Positions 44,709-55,600 of a stretch of DNA of 64,000 bases are shown here, piece after piece. Made by a program: the position numbers and the translations under genes. This DNA is from Chitinophaga varians (GTDB lineage: Bacteria > Bacteroidota > Bacteroidia > Chitinophagales > Chitinophagaceae). The stretch lies in NCBI RefSeq assembly GCF_014529945.1, contig NZ_JACVFB010000005.1, forward strand, positions 248,001 to 312,000. The letters run 5' to 3'. The notes beneath the pieces were generated by a model. It was given only the letters and a program-made list of their open reading frames with translations. It had not been told where the DNA came from and made no database searches. Position 1 is the stretch's first letter, and the number at the start of each line of letters is the position of its first letter.

Positions 44709-46637
44709 TCAACGGATGAGCGTGACAGTTCCTTTTTTAAGGATTTCCCGGCCATTAAAGTCGGTGCCCTGTAATATCCACAGGTAGGTGTCCACCGGTG
44801 CGGGCATTCCCTTGTAAGTACCGTCCCATCCGCTTCTGAAGTCCGTGGAGGAATATATTTCCTGCCCCCAGCGGTTAAAAATCCGGAAGAATTTATAATT
44901 GACGATGCCCACGGGAATAAAGCGGAAGCGGTCGTTGAGGCCGTCGCCATTGGGAGTGAAAGCATTGGGGATATACATCTCTGGTCCGGTATAGTATTTT
45001 ACACTGATCGTATCATATCCGGTACAGCCTTGTTGATTGGATACCCGCAGCACATAAGTGATGTCTTTGTTATAGTTGAGCAGCGGGTGCGCGATGCCGG
45101 GATCGCTCAGGCCATCTGACGGCTGCCAGGAGTAAATATCGCCGCCACTGCCCTGCATCACCATGGTTTGTCCTTTAGCCAGAATGGTATCGTTGCCGGC
45201 AAAGGGCAATACTTCGTATATGCGTATGCTTTGGGTCACCGTTTTATCGCATTGTTTGTCGGTATGGAGCGTCAGGGAAACGGTGTACAGGTTGCCTTTG
45301 TCGAACCGGTGCGCGATGTCCCGGGTGTTGCCCGGGACCAATACACTGTCTGTTACCCCGAATTCCCAGGTACGGCTGACAATGTTGCCATAACGATAAG
45401 AGGACGTATCGTAGAAGGTGATAGGATCGCCTTTGCAGACACCAGCGCTGGTGAAGCCGGCGCGCAACCCGGGATAGTTACGGACTACGCCCGTAATACT
45501 GTCGCGGCACGAAAGGTGTGGATTCACGACCAGTTTTACTTTATACACACCGGTATCCGGATACTGGTGAAAGAAAATGGTTTTGTTCTCTGTAGTGGTA
45601 TCGGTACCATCGCCAAAGCTCCAGTAGTAGGTGGAAGTATATCCCGCTGTACTATAATTGGGAAATGCCACCTGCAGCTCGGGCGACTCTGTACAGTTGT
45701 TGAGCACCGATGGGAAACCGGCCACAATTTTAGTGGTACAGTCAAACACCGTGAGCAGGATATCTTTGCTATGGGTACCCAGTAATTTTTTAGTCACCCT
45801 GTCGAATTCGTTCACACATACCGTGATCACGAATTTGCCCGCCCTGTCGGGCGTGCAGGTGATCATGCCCTGATTGTCGATGGAGATGGCCGGACTGCCG
45901 CCCATCGGATTGGAGCCGGAATACGGCGGAATATACCGCACGGTGGAATTATAAGGCGGAGGGGTAGTGGAATTGGTTTCGTTGTTGACAGTGCCATCTG
46001 TCAATGCATTGCAAAGATGATAGGTCAGGCTGTCGCCATCTTCATCAAAAGCAGCGTAGTTAATTTTAAACGGCATCTTATTACAAATCACAATGGCGGA
46101 GTCTTTGTCGAAATAAGCGCTGTTATTGTTAGGTCTGGATTCTGTGCCGGGTATCACAGTATAGTAGGTGGAGCCTTCATGCTCCGAATCATATATGTTG
46201 GTTAGTTTTTCTCCCCGGCAGCAACGTTGTGATGCCACATAATATCCCCCGGGTGCGGGCGCCAGTTCTATGGTGGCAGTATAAAAGGCTACTTCCAGGT
46301 GTTGTGCCTGCGGAGCGAGACAGGGGTTTTTCAGGGTATCGATCAGTGGTACTACATGACTGATATAGAGATATACAGAAGACATGACGCGGGTGCCGTT
46401 GGCGGAGTAAACATTGGCTACCACCGGATTTTCAAACCGGTCAATACAACCCTGCCGGTCGCCGCAGGTAAAATCTGCGTCACGGTATAGTTTAAGGGTG
46501 ATGAGATAACGGTAGCGGGAATTATCTCCACTCATACCCATCGTCTTGTAATAAATTTCGCCACCAATGATGTGGTAGGCGGCTGTGTGGAGGTGAAACA
46601 AACAGCAGCCAAGAACCAGTAACAGGGTGCTCTTCAT
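44709..46637 (-). CDS. PKD-domain protein with T9SS type B sorting domain (gliding motility-associated C-terminal domain), 642 aa
   Basis: Secreted surface protein: signal peptide (about 1-19), an N-terminal domain opening YHIIGGEIYYKTMG with paired cysteines, two PKD-like domains (for example TYYWSFGDGTDTTTEN), and a C-terminal CHU_C/type B sorting domain beginning MYIPNAFTPNGDGLND and ending KKGTVTLIR. Such proteins are exported through the type IX system and attached to the surface. It is a paralogue of the next gene upstream (46792-49443), with the same N- and C-terminal domains. Adhesin-like function is inferred. Confidence 0.88.
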   Translation of the reverse strand: MKSTLLLVLGCCLFHLHTAAYHIIGGEIYYKTMGMSGDNSRYRYLITLKLYRDADFTCGDRQGCIDRFENPVVANVYSANGTRVMSSVYLYISHVVPLIDTLKNPCLAPQAQHLEVAFYTATIELAPAPGGYYVASQRCCRGEKLTNIYDSEHEGSTYYTVIPGTESRPNNNSAYFDKDSAIVICNKMPFKINYAAFDEDGDSLTYHLCNALTDGTVNNETNSTTPPPYNSTVRYIPPYSGSNPMGGSPAISIDNQGMITCTPDRAGKFVITVCVNEFDRVTKKLLGTHSKDILLTVFDCTTKIVAGFPSVLNNCTESPELQVAFPNYSTAGYTSTYYWSFGDGTDTTTENKTIFFHQYPDTGVYKVKLVVNPHLSCRDSITGVVRNYPGLRAGFTSAGVCKGDPITFYDTSSYRYGNIVSRTWEFGVTDSVLVPGNTRDIAHRFDKGNLYTVSLTLHTDKQCDKTVTQSIRIYEVLPFAGNDTILAKGQTMVMQGSGGDIYSWQPSDGLSDPGIAHPLLNYNKDITYVLRVSNQQGCTGYDTISVKYYTGPEMYIPNAFTPNGDGLNDRFRFIPVGIVNYKFFRIFNRWGQEIYSSTDFRSGWDGTYKGMPAPVDTYLWILQGTDFNGREILKKGTVTLIR

Positions 46638-46791
46638 GTTTGGGGGTTACTCCTATCTGAATTTAACAAAAAAAAAGCAGACCCGGTTCAATAAGCTAAA
46701 GTATTATTTCCCTGTACCACAGAGGATTTTAGGTGAGTTGATTATATGCAATTAAATATCGGAATACCTAATGACTTACCTGTCAGCAGAT

Positions 46792-49443
46792 TTATCTGAT
46801 GAGTGTGACGGTACCTTTCCGAAGGACGGTTTTATGGTTGATATCCCTGCCTTGTACCACCCATACATAGGTGCCGACAGCTGCCGGTTGACCATTGACT
46901 CTGCCATCCCACCCTTTCATATAGGTGGTATTGTCGTACATCAGTTTTCCCCAACGATCAAATACACGGAAGAAGTCCATCTGCACCATGCCCACCGGTA
47001 TCGGCCGGAATACATCGTTCAGTCCATCGCCATTCGGTGAAAAGGCGTTAGGGATATAGATTTCAGGGCCTGCGATGAAACGTACGAAGATGTCGTCTGC
47101 ACCGGTGCAGCCTTCTTTGCTGTAAGCGGTAACGGTATAGGTAACATCCCGGTTGATCAACGTCACCGGATTGGGAATGTTGGGATTGTTCAAACCGGTG
47201 ACTGGTGTCCAGGTGTAGCGCACACCTCCGGTGGCCAGCAATTGGAAAGGTATGTTGAGCATCACGATGGTATCGTTGCCTGCAAACGCATGGACCTGCG
47301 GTACCACCTGTACCAATACGCTGGCGGTCACCTTTTTAGGACATCCCAGTGTATCCGTGACGGTTACCGTAAAGCGGGTAGTGTCCACAGGGTTGGCAAA
47401 GGTAATGGGAAGGGTAGGGTCTTTTACATAAAAGGAAGGAGACCATCGGTAATAGGCGCCGCCTTCCGCCCGGAGGAGAACGGGCATACCAAAGCAAATG
47501 GTCGTATCCGGGTAGGCAACGGCCTTAGGCGGGTCTACCACCTTTAGGCTAACGGTATCGGCTGTATGACATTTACCAAGGCTGGCCAGCACTTCGTAGG
47601 TCTGCCGCGGCGGGGCCGGCGTAACAAAGGCATCGATCAGGTTGCTCACTACCTGGTTGTTGCCCAGGTTGGTCCACTGATAGGCATAGGCGCCGTCGGT
47701 CTGTACAGAGAGATGGACTTCATCTCCGGTACAAACAGCACTGTCGCCGGGTATCGTGTGAATAAACAGGGAGTCCCTCACATCCACGCCCACTCTTTTT
47801 TCGTTGGTGCATCCCTGTTGGTCGGTGAAGGTGACGGTGTAGGCAGTGTCTATCCTGGGGAATACGACGGGATTGGGCGTATTGGGGTTCAGTATCTTAT
47901 AGTTGTTCGGCGTCCACTGGTAAGTGCCCGGCATAGCAGAGGCGGCCCACATTTGCAGGCTGTCCCGGAAACACAGCAGTGTATCTGCAGTAGCGCTAAA
48001 CGGTGGCCGGTCATATACAGTAAAAGGATGGACGATATTTTTTTCACAGCCTACGGTGGAGCGCACAAACAGCTGTACGTTATAGGTGCCTGGTTGTTTG
48101 TACTGGAACCGGGGGGCAGGAGTGTTGGTGGTATCATCTGCATTGCCGGTACCGAAGTCCCATTTGTAGTAGGATACCGTACCGCGGTCCACCCGCGTTA
48201 CGTCGGGCGTAAACAGGGATGGTTTTTCGGTACAGAGTCCGGCTACCCTGAAATCGGGATCAAATTTAGGGTAGGCGTACACGGTAGCCAGGGCACTGTC
48301 GCCACAGTTGCTGTTTTTGTCTACCCACAGTTTTACGTAATAGGTCCCTTCTTTGGCGTAGGTATGCGGAAGAGGATCGGGGGAGGTGACTGTCAGCTGG
48401 GGCGTACCGTCGCCGAAGTCCCAGGTGTAAGGTTTACCGAGGGTGCTGTTGTTGATAAAGGTGATGGTGAGGCTGCTGCAATCGGCATATTTTTCCGGCA
48501 TGGCGGCGGTCACTTGTTTCACGCAGGTGGTGACGGTGATATGAAAGTCCTTGCGCAGGGTACCTATTTTTTTTCCGTTGCGGTATTCATTGACACAAAC
48601 CGTCACCACATATTTGCCGGCGGCTGGTGCCGTCCCGGAGATAATACCGGTTTTGCGGTCGATGATCACCTTAGGGCCGAGCGGAGATTGTCCGCTAAAC
48701 GGAGCGGTGTATTGTACAAAACTATACGGCGGGTTCACGGCCATGGGAGGGATGCCGCTTTGGTCTGTCAGCTCGCCGCCTTTGTAGGCGTCACAGAATT
48801 CATATTCCAGCTGGTCGCCGTCGACATCGGATGCAGAGAAATCGTATACAAATTTTTTGTCGGAACACACGAGGATAGCTTCCTCCTTGTTAAAGGCAGG
48901 ACTGGAATTTTTTACCGCACCGCTGACAGGGTCTATAGCGCCACTGTTGGTACCGGGGATTTCAGCGAAGTAGGTAGCGCCGGTGCCGCGGTCGTTAGAC
49001 CCCGGAATACGCTCTGCTACGATATTCATCATAAAGGGATCGCGGCAGCAGCTCTGGAATGCGATCGTGTATCCGGCCACGTTACTCGGCAGGGTAATGG
49101 TCGTTTCAAAAGTACCCACCTGAAAACACACTCTGGGCGGGTTGACGATGCAGGGATCTATCTGGGTAGCTGATTTTTCTTCGAAGGCGGTGCGGTCAAT
49201 CCTGTACTGGGCAACATAACCGTTATCTTTTTTATCGAAAGAAGCCAGGATAACGGTTTTAGGCATTTCTGCAATTCGCTCCCCATTTTCACAGATGCGA
49301 TATAGTTTCAGTGTCACCTGGTAGGTGTTCATTCCGCTTTCGGAGCGTAGTAGTTTATAGAAAATCTGGCCACCGATAATATGGCTGGCATACACGGGGA
49401 GGGTGCATACAAAGCATATCAGGAGAAGAGTAATTTTCTTCAA
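46792..49443 (-). CDS. PKD-domain protein with T9SS type B sorting domain, 883 aa
   Basis: Longer paralogue of the downstream gene. Signal peptide (1-19), N-terminal domain SHIIGGQIFYKLL with Cys-rich region (CCRDPFM), PKD repeats (YTWDFGDGTPQL, YYKWDFGTGNAD), several extra Ig-like repeats with a YxWTP pattern in the C-terminal half (QWTPNNYK, RWSPSFYV, TWTPVTGL), and a C-terminal sorting domain IYIPNAFSPNGDGLND ending LRKGTVTLIR. Presumably secreted by SprA-dependent T9SS and displayed on the surface or in the slime. The 154-nt gap to the downstream paralogue holds nothing recognised. Confidence 0.88.
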   Translation of the reverse strand: MKKITLLLICFVCTLPVYASHIIGGQIFYKLLRSESGMNTYQVTLKLYRICENGERIAEMPKTVILASFDKKDNGYVAQYRIDRTAFEEKSATQIDPCIVNPPRVCFQVGTFETTITLPSNVAGYTIAFQSCCRDPFMMNIVAERIPGSNDRGTGATYFAEIPGTNSGAIDPVSGAVKNSSPAFNKEEAILVCSDKKFVYDFSASDVDGDQLEYEFCDAYKGGELTDQSGIPPMAVNPPYSFVQYTAPFSGQSPLGPKVIIDRKTGIISGTAPAAGKYVVTVCVNEYRNGKKIGTLRKDFHITVTTCVKQVTAAMPEKYADCSSLTITFINNSTLGKPYTWDFGDGTPQLTVTSPDPLPHTYAKEGTYYVKLWVDKNSNCGDSALATVYAYPKFDPDFRVAGLCTEKPSLFTPDVTRVDRGTVSYYKWDFGTGNADDTTNTPAPRFQYKQPGTYNVQLFVRSTVGCEKNIVHPFTVYDRPPFSATADTLLCFRDSLQMWAASAMPGTYQWTPNNYKILNPNTPNPVVFPRIDTAYTVTFTDQQGCTNEKRVGVDVRDSLFIHTIPGDSAVCTGDEVHLSVQTDGAYAYQWTNLGNNQVVSNLIDAFVTPAPPRQTYEVLASLGKCHTADTVSLKVVDPPKAVAYPDTTICFGMPVLLRAEGGAYYRWSPSFYVKDPTLPITFANPVDTTRFTVTVTDTLGCPKKVTASVLVQVVPQVHAFAGNDTIVMLNIPFQLLATGGVRYTWTPVTGLNNPNIPNPVTLINRDVTYTVTAYSKEGCTGADDIFVRFIAGPEIYIPNAFSPNGDGLNDVFRPIPVGMVQMDFFRVFDRWGKLMYDNTTYMKGWDGRVNGQPAAVGTYVWVVQGRDINHKTVLRKGTVTLIR

Positions 49444-49479
49444 AACAGGGTGATTTTGGTCGTGGTGATAAAAGTTTTG

Positions 49480-50271
49480 TCAAAGCTGACAGAACTCCAC
49501 AAACTGCTGCAAGATCACGTTGGCAGTTTCATATATTTCCCACATTCCCATATGTCCTACTTCATCAAAAATATGAATGCTGCTTACCTTGGGGAGAGTA
49601 ATCTGCGGCAATATGATGTCTGTCGGTACGGCTGCATCATCTTTCCCAATGACGAACAGCACGGGTATCGTTGTGTTTTTTAGTACGCCGGTGCGGTCCG
49701 GGCGCTGCATCATAGCTTCATAATAGGCTATCATGGCTGCTTCGGAACACTGCATGCCCATTTGTACATAGGCGTCTGTACGGTCGGGCTGGGCGGTTTT
49801 GAATGCCGGGCTGAACATGTTTGGCAGGGTTTGTCTGACAAAGGTTTCAGCCCCATATTGTTGCATCATCCGGATAGACTTCCGGCGTGCATCTCTTTTT
49901 TCGTCGGTGTCCGCGGTGGCAGTGGAATGGAACAGTCCGAGTCCCTGCACCAGCTGCGGGTATTTCTCTGCCAGGGCCAGGGCTACATAGCCGCCCATGG
50001 AGTGACCGATGATGGTTGCTTTATCTATATTTTCGGCTAACAGGATGGCATATACGTAATCTGCCATGGATTCCATGGTCAGGGGTGTTGTCAGGGGTAC
50101 ATTGCCGGCGCCCGGAAGGTCCGGGGTGATCACGCGGAAGCGGTCTTTGAGATAAGCCTGCTGGATGTCCCATAGGGTGGCATTTTCAGCAAAACCGTGA
50201 ATGAGTACTACTACCGGGCCGGTGCCCTGATCATCGTATTGGCTGTTTCCGTTATCCGTTGTTTTCCGCAT
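49480..50271 (-). CDS. Alpha/beta hydrolase
   Basis: 263-aa hydrolase with no signal peptide: oxyanion region VVLIHGFAEN (21-30), nucleophile elbow GHSMGG with Ser91, acid Asp in VIGKDDAAVP (about 215) and base His in DEVGHMGMWE (about 242). The complete triad indicates an active esterase-like enzyme; the closest groups are BioH/haloperoxidase-like carboxylesterases. Substrate unknown. Its start overlaps the end of lnt by 20 nt, so the two genes are co-transcribed and likely coupled. Confidence 0.9.
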   Translation of the reverse strand: MRKTTDNGNSQYDDQGTGPVVVLIHGFAENATLWDIQQAYLKDRFRVITPDLPGAGNVPLTTPLTMESMADYVYAILLAENIDKATIIGHSMGGYVALALAEKYPQLVQGLGLFHSTATADTDEKRDARRKSIRMMQQYGAETFVRQTLPNMFSPAFKTAQPDRTDAYVQMGMQCSEAAMIAYYEAMMQRPDRTGVLKNTTIPVLFVIGKDDAAVPTDIILPQITLPKVSSIHIFDEVGHMGMWEIYETANVILQQFVEFCQL

Positions 50272-51865
50272 GTCTTAAGCCGGGAATAAATCGTGAAATA
50301 AAAGCATGTACCAGCAACAAGATACAAAATATTACCGCTCCTTTGGACAGAAGATCGCCATTTTTGACATAGAACGTTTGCTCCCGCCTGGGTGTTACAG
50401 TTGCCTTAAAAACGGCTTCTTCCCAGTAGGGTTGGAGGTGATACAGATTGCCGGCAGGGTCGGCGACGGCGGAGATGCCGGTATTGGCGCTCCTGACTAC
50501 CCATTTGCGGGTTTCGATGGCGCGTATCCGGGCATATTGCAGGTGTTGCCGATGCCCTTCGGTACGGCCCCACCAGCCGTCGTTGGTGATCACCATCAGC
50601 AGGTCGGCGCCGGGTTTCACACCAGCGGCCACATAGTCACTGAAAACAGACTCATAACAAATGGTGGGGAATATATTGATACTGTCGGCAGGATTGGTCA
50701 ACAAAGTAGCGCCAGGGGTACGGCCATAGCCGCCGGTGATACCGCCAAAATCCAGGGCCAGTGTCTGCATAAAAGAGAGGTACCGTACATAAGGGATCAG
50801 TTCCACGCCGGGTACCAGTTCATATTTATGATATACCTGAATATTTTGTGAAGTATCAATTTGCAGGGCAGTGTTAAACGGCTCCCAGGCGGTCCCGTCT
50901 TCCATGCGGCGGGCGGTGGCCGGTATTTCGTCTGTCTCGCGGTATTGTTTCATGGTCACCGCGCCGGTGATCACTTTGGCTTTGGGATATCGCTGCAACA
51001 TGCGGCGGATGGCCTGTATCTCCGGCTGATAGTTCAGCTGATGTTCCCAGGCGCCCTGGGGGAACAACGCCGTTTCCGGCCATACAATATATCGGGTGGT
51101 GCTGTCTGTTTTGGACTCGGAAAGACGGATGAACTTTTCCAGTTGCTGCATGACCGAGTTCGGCGTAAACTTTTCATCATAGGGGTCGATGTTGGGCTGC
51201 ACCACTACCACACTGATTTTCCGTGCCGGATCGTCCGGGGTGGGGTAGATGAAGGCGGAGCAGAGCAGGGGCAACAGCATCACGGCAGCCGGTTTCCAGA
51301 TTTCTTTGCGAAGTAGTTGTCCCCAGCTGAGGTCGTATATCCGTGCCCGTTTCCAGGTCTGGTAAAGGATGATATTGGTTAATAGTACCCAGAGGGTGCC
51401 ACCGCTGGCGCCGGTGAACTGGTACCACTGTATCCATCCCGGCCGCATGGCGAAGGCGTTGCCCAGCACGAGCCAGGGCCAACTCAGTTCCCACGTCTGA
51501 TGTATCAGCTCAAACGTTAGCCAGTATACGATCAGGGCAAAGTAGGACACTGTTTCCGGAAGGCGCCGGCGGCTGTTTTTGTAGGCCAGCCAGGGAATGC
51601 TCATCAGCAGGGCATTAAAGCTGTTGGCGAAGACGCCGCTGGCAGGTACGGTGGTGTTGCCTACCCACCAGGTAGTAGCCACATTCCATATCAAAAAGGA
51701 GAAAAATATCCATCCGAAATATTTCCCCCTGTGATGTACTTTTTCAGTCAGGTATAATAATGGAGTGAAACCGATGAAAACCAGCGGGGTAAAGGGCATG
51801 GTGGGCCAGGCCAGCCATAGTAACAGGCCGCTGAAAATACTGCAGAGGAAGGAGGATAATTTCAT
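50252..51865 (-). CDS. lnt: Apolipoprotein N-acyltransferase Lnt
   Basis: 537-aa inner-membrane enzyme that adds the third acyl chain to lipoproteins. An N-terminal polytopic membrane part (about 1-205) precedes a nitrilase-like periplasmic domain with the triad Glu264 (VWPETALFP), Lys347 (YHKYELVPG) and Cys403 (TICYES), plus NDGWWGRTEGHRQHL. A final membrane helix (about 508-526) anchors the C-terminus. It overlaps the alpha/beta hydrolase by 20 nt. The window's lipoproteins (BamD, SusD and others) would be substrates in principle. Confidence 0.94.
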   Translation of the reverse strand: MKLSSFLCSIFSGLLLWLAWPTMPFTPLVFIGFTPLLYLTEKVHHRGKYFGWIFFSFLIWNVATTWWVGNTTVPASGVFANSFNALLMSIPWLAYKNSRRRLPETVSYFALIVYWLTFELIHQTWELSWPWLVLGNAFAMRPGWIQWYQFTGASGGTLWVLLTNIILYQTWKRARIYDLSWGQLLRKEIWKPAAVMLLPLLCSAFIYPTPDDPARKISVVVVQPNIDPYDEKFTPNSVMQQLEKFIRLSESKTDSTTRYIVWPETALFPQGAWEHQLNYQPEIQAIRRMLQRYPKAKVITGAVTMKQYRETDEIPATARRMEDGTAWEPFNTALQIDTSQNIQVYHKYELVPGVELIPYVRYLSFMQTLALDFGGITGGYGRTPGATLLTNPADSINIFPTICYESVFSDYVAAGVKPGADLLMVITNDGWWGRTEGHRQHLQYARIRAIETRKWVVRSANTGISAVADPAGNLYHLQPYWEEAVFKATVTPRREQTFYVKNGDLLSKGAVIFCILLLVHAFISRFIPGLRHAENNG

Positions 51866-52092
51866 GATCGGATATAAATCAAAACAGGGGCGAAGATAAG
51901 GAAAGGAGCCGCGCTATTTTAAGTAGATTTTAATGATTTAATTCAATATTAAAACGGACATTTATTATATACACAAGATAAATAAGCAGAAAAGCTCTTG
52001 ATAACTAGATAATACGAATCATTAAAAATCATATATGTCTACGCTTGAAAAGTTTAACAATTTTTTCATAATTTAGACCAGTCATACATATA

Positions 52093-52424
52093 ATGGACCG
52101 ACTACATAAAAAGTATGTGTTGTTGTCCGGATCGCGCTATAAAGAAGTCAACTGGAGAGCCATAGAAGGAACGATGAAAAATCAGGCTGCAGGACGCAGC
52201 TGTCAACCGAAGCAAAGGCACTTGTTAAGAAGTCAATGAAGGAAGGACGCAGGCTGGGCGTCGGTAGTTCCAGCAGTTATTTTACCTTACTCGTGAAGCA
52301 ACGATATGAGCCAGGTCCTCCCGGACAGGCAATATGTATTGTGCTTAAAAGGTTTTTGCATCATCTAAATCAAAAAAAAACAACATCTAAATCTAAAACA
52401 GCGACCAATTATCTGAACACTTAA
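52093..52424 (+). pseudogene. Small hypothetical gene, apparently frameshifted
   Basis: ATG 52093 opens a 48-codon frame (MDRLHKKYVLLSGSRYKEVNW then AIEG and on). A second frame, one base earlier, continues without a start as TQLSTEAKALVKKSMKEGRR and on to SSSYFTLLVKQ, ending at 52424. Read together around 52162-52175 they look like one small charged protein broken by a 1-nt shift. Both pieces are lysine-rich and similar in style, which is why I join them. I do not recognise the family. A sequencing error, true decay or programmed frameshifting would each explain it. Confidence 0.4.
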
Positions 52425-52448
52425 GCCAAGTGCTTAACTAACACCATT

Positions 52449-52496
52449 ATCCCGGATCATCACTGTCACACAAAACTGGCATTACATCCCGGATCA
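52449..52496. repeat. 11-bp direct repeat upstream of the SusC gene
   Basis: ATCCCGGATCA occurs at 52449-52459 and again at 52486-52496, 37 nt apart and about 120-170 nt before the SusC ATG. It could be a pair of regulator binding sites for the SusC/SusD operon. Confidence 0.4.
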
Positions 52497-52616
52497 GGAT
52501 TTTATTGTCTACTAAAACCTTTTAGTACGTATAACCTACATGGCTATACGAATTAAGAGATGGCTATGCCATTGTTATCAGGTATCAGAAATCATCTTTC
52601 AAAATCTAAATTGCTC

Positions 52617-55600
52617 ATGAAGAAAGGGTTATTCCTTTGGTTGTTCGTGACCATCTGTATGCTGCATGCATACGCACAAACACGGACCATTACCGGTAAA
52701 GTAACCGACGCAAAGGACGGTTCTCCCTTGCCTGGTGTAAACGTACTCATTAAAGGCACCTCTAAAGGCACCATTTCCGGACCGGACGGAAACTTCAAGC
52801 TGGAAGCACCCGCGGGAGCTTCCCTCGTATTCTCTTTTGTGGGATATTCCAATCAGACAGTGGTAACAGATGCCAGCGGCAACCCGCTCGTAGTTACCCT
52901 GAAAGGCAGCAACCAGGCGCTGAATGAACTAGTGGTAACGGCACTGGGCATCAAACGTGATAAACGCACCCTTACCTATGCTACGCAGGAAGTAAAAGGC
53001 GCCTCCATCGTGGAAGCGAAACAAAACAACCTGGTAAACGCATTGTCCGGTAAAGTGGCAGGCGTGCAAATCACTAACTCCAGCGGCATGCCCGGTAGCT
53101 CCGCCAGGATCGTGATCCGTGGTAACAGCTCCCTCACCGGTGAAAACCAGGCCCTCGTGGTTATCGATGGTATCCCCATGGATAACGGCGAAGCGGGCAA
53201 CCCTGACGGCGCCCTCAGCGGTGGCGGTACTTCTAACCGTGCTGCTGATATCGATCCCAACATCATCGAAAGCATTAACGTGCTGAAAGGCTCTGCGGCC
53301 ACTGCCCTCTACGGCTCCGCAGCGGCTAAAGGCGCTATCATCATCACCACCAAAAACGGCATGGGCGCTAAAGCCGGCAAACCTACGGTATCCGTAAGCT
53401 CCAGCTATTCTTTCGAGAATCCTATCCTGCCCAGCTTCCAGGACAAATATGCACAAGGCTCCGGTGGTAAATATGTAAACGGTAACGCCGGTCAACTGGG
53501 CTCCGCTTCCTGGGGACCACTCATCGATACCCTGAAAGTAGGGGGCGTTCCTGTTCAGAAAAGAGATAACATCAAAGACTTCTTCCGTACCGGTCATACT
53601 ACTGATAACAACGTGTCAGTAAGCGGTTACACCGATAAGTCCAACTACCTGGTGTCTTACTCTTTCGTGAAAACAGATGGTACCATGCCTAACACGGATT
53701 ATTCAAGGCATGCACTGTTTGCAAAATATGGTATAGAGCTGGCTAAAAACCTGCGCCTCACCACCCAGTTCAACTACATTCACTCTGATAACGATCGTCT
53801 GCTGGAAGGTAACGGCCTCGCCAATCCACTGTGGACAGTGTATGCTGCACCCATCTCCTGGAATCCGTTCCCTACCACTAAAGCCGACGGTTCTCAACAG
53901 GTATACCGCGCTGCCCGTAACAACCCTTACTGGCTCGTAGACAATACCGGTCTGACAGATAAAGTAAACCGCATCATCCCGGTGATCAACCTGTCTTACT
54001 CTCCGCTCTCCTGGTTAACCATCACCGAAAGATTCGGCGCCGATATGTATGTTAACAATACCGACTATCATGAAAACGTTGGTATCATCGGTTCCAAATC
54101 TGTTGACGGAAGATTATACAAACGCGATATCCAATACCAGCAGTTCAACCATGACCTGATTGTTCAGGCTCATAAAACCTTCGGCACAGACTGGACCACA
54201 GATGTGATCCTGGGTAACAACATCCTCTCCAACTACAATAACAACAACTATGTAGAAGGCGTGGGCCTGTCTGTTCCTGGTCTGTATACTGTTGCCAACA
54301 CCAGCAATGTGACCTCCAACTATTATCTGTATAAATCCAGAAAAGTAGGTTTCTATGCACAGGCAAACGTAGAATGGAGAAAAATGCTGACATTGGCCGT
54401 GACAGGCCGTTATGACGGTACTTCCGTATTGTCTAAAGACAAACAATTCTATCCTTACGGTTCTGTGAGCGGTGGCTTTATCTTCACCGAAGCACTGGGC
54501 ATGTCTGATAATAAAGTCCTGAACTTTGGTAAACTGAGAGTGTCCTATTCTGCCGTAGGTAACGACAACGTAGGTCCTTACAGCCTGACCACTCCTTATA
54601 TCAAAGCTTCTGTAGGCAATGTCAACTTCCCATTCCAGGGCCAGAACGGTTATCTGCAAAGCACCACTTATGCTTACCCGCTTAAAAACGAAAGCGTAAA
54701 AGAATTTGAAGTAGGTCTCGAAACCAAATTCTTCCAAAACAGAGCCGGACTGGAAGTAAGCTACTTCGACAGAAAAAGCTCCGACCTGTTGACTACCAGC
54801 ACGCCGATTTCCGGCGCTACCGGTTATCCTGCTGCCAGCATGAACTCCGGCGATATGCGTAACAAAGGCGTGGAAGTAGTACTGAATATAACACCGGTGA
54901 AAACCAAAAACCTGACATGGGATATCGGTGTTAACTACACCAAAATTGATAACAAGGTTACCAGACTGGCTCCTGGTCTGAACAGCATCTTCCTCGCAGG
55001 TTTCACCACGCCCGGTATCTATGCATTTGAAAACCAGGCTTATGGTGTGATCATGGGTACACACTTCAAACGTAACGATGCCGGCCAGATGCTGCTGAGC
55101 GACGATGGATATCCGCAGGTGGCTGATGATATTGCTGCTATCGGTCACGTAACACCTAAATGGCTGGGTGGTATTACCAGTACCCTCACCTGGAAAGCGC
55201 TGACTTTCTCCTTTGTACTGGACCACAAGCATGGCGGCGACATCCTCAACCTGGACAACCACTACCTGCTGTTCTACGGAACACCTAAGGTTACTGAAAA
55301 CCGTGGTTCCAATGTGGTATTCCCGGGTGTGATAGAAAGTACTGGTAAACAGAATACCCTGTCAGTACCTTATACACAGGCCTATTATACCAATATCTAT
55401 TCCGCTGCGGATGAAAGCTCCATCGAAGACGGTTCTTTCCTGAAATTAAGACAGGTATCACTGGGTTACAACTTTGGCAGTATCCTGAAAGGAACACCTT
55501 TTAAAACACTGGCAGTGAACGTTACCGGTACCAACTTTATCCTGCATAAAAACTATACCGGTTCAGATCCTGAAGTGAGCCTCAACGGAAGCGGCAACGG

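Larger units (their letters stand above)
51866..52616. other. 751-nt intergenic region between lnt and the SusC gene
   Basis: AT-rich region between divergent genes. It holds a probable frameshifted small gene (52093-52424), an 11-bp direct repeat (52449-52496), and a small palindrome CTAAAA-CC-TTTTAG just upstream of the SusC gene. I saw no exact TAnnTTTG promoter for susC and no tRNA or riboswitch. The stretch 51866-52092 shows nothing recognised. Confidence 0.5.

Noticed and set aside
47566-49173. 535-codon open frame on the plus strand opposite the 883-aa PKD protein
   Set aside because: Antisense shadow of a repeat-rich gene; composition (Gly/Val/His-rich) and lack of signal or domain pattern argue against coding.
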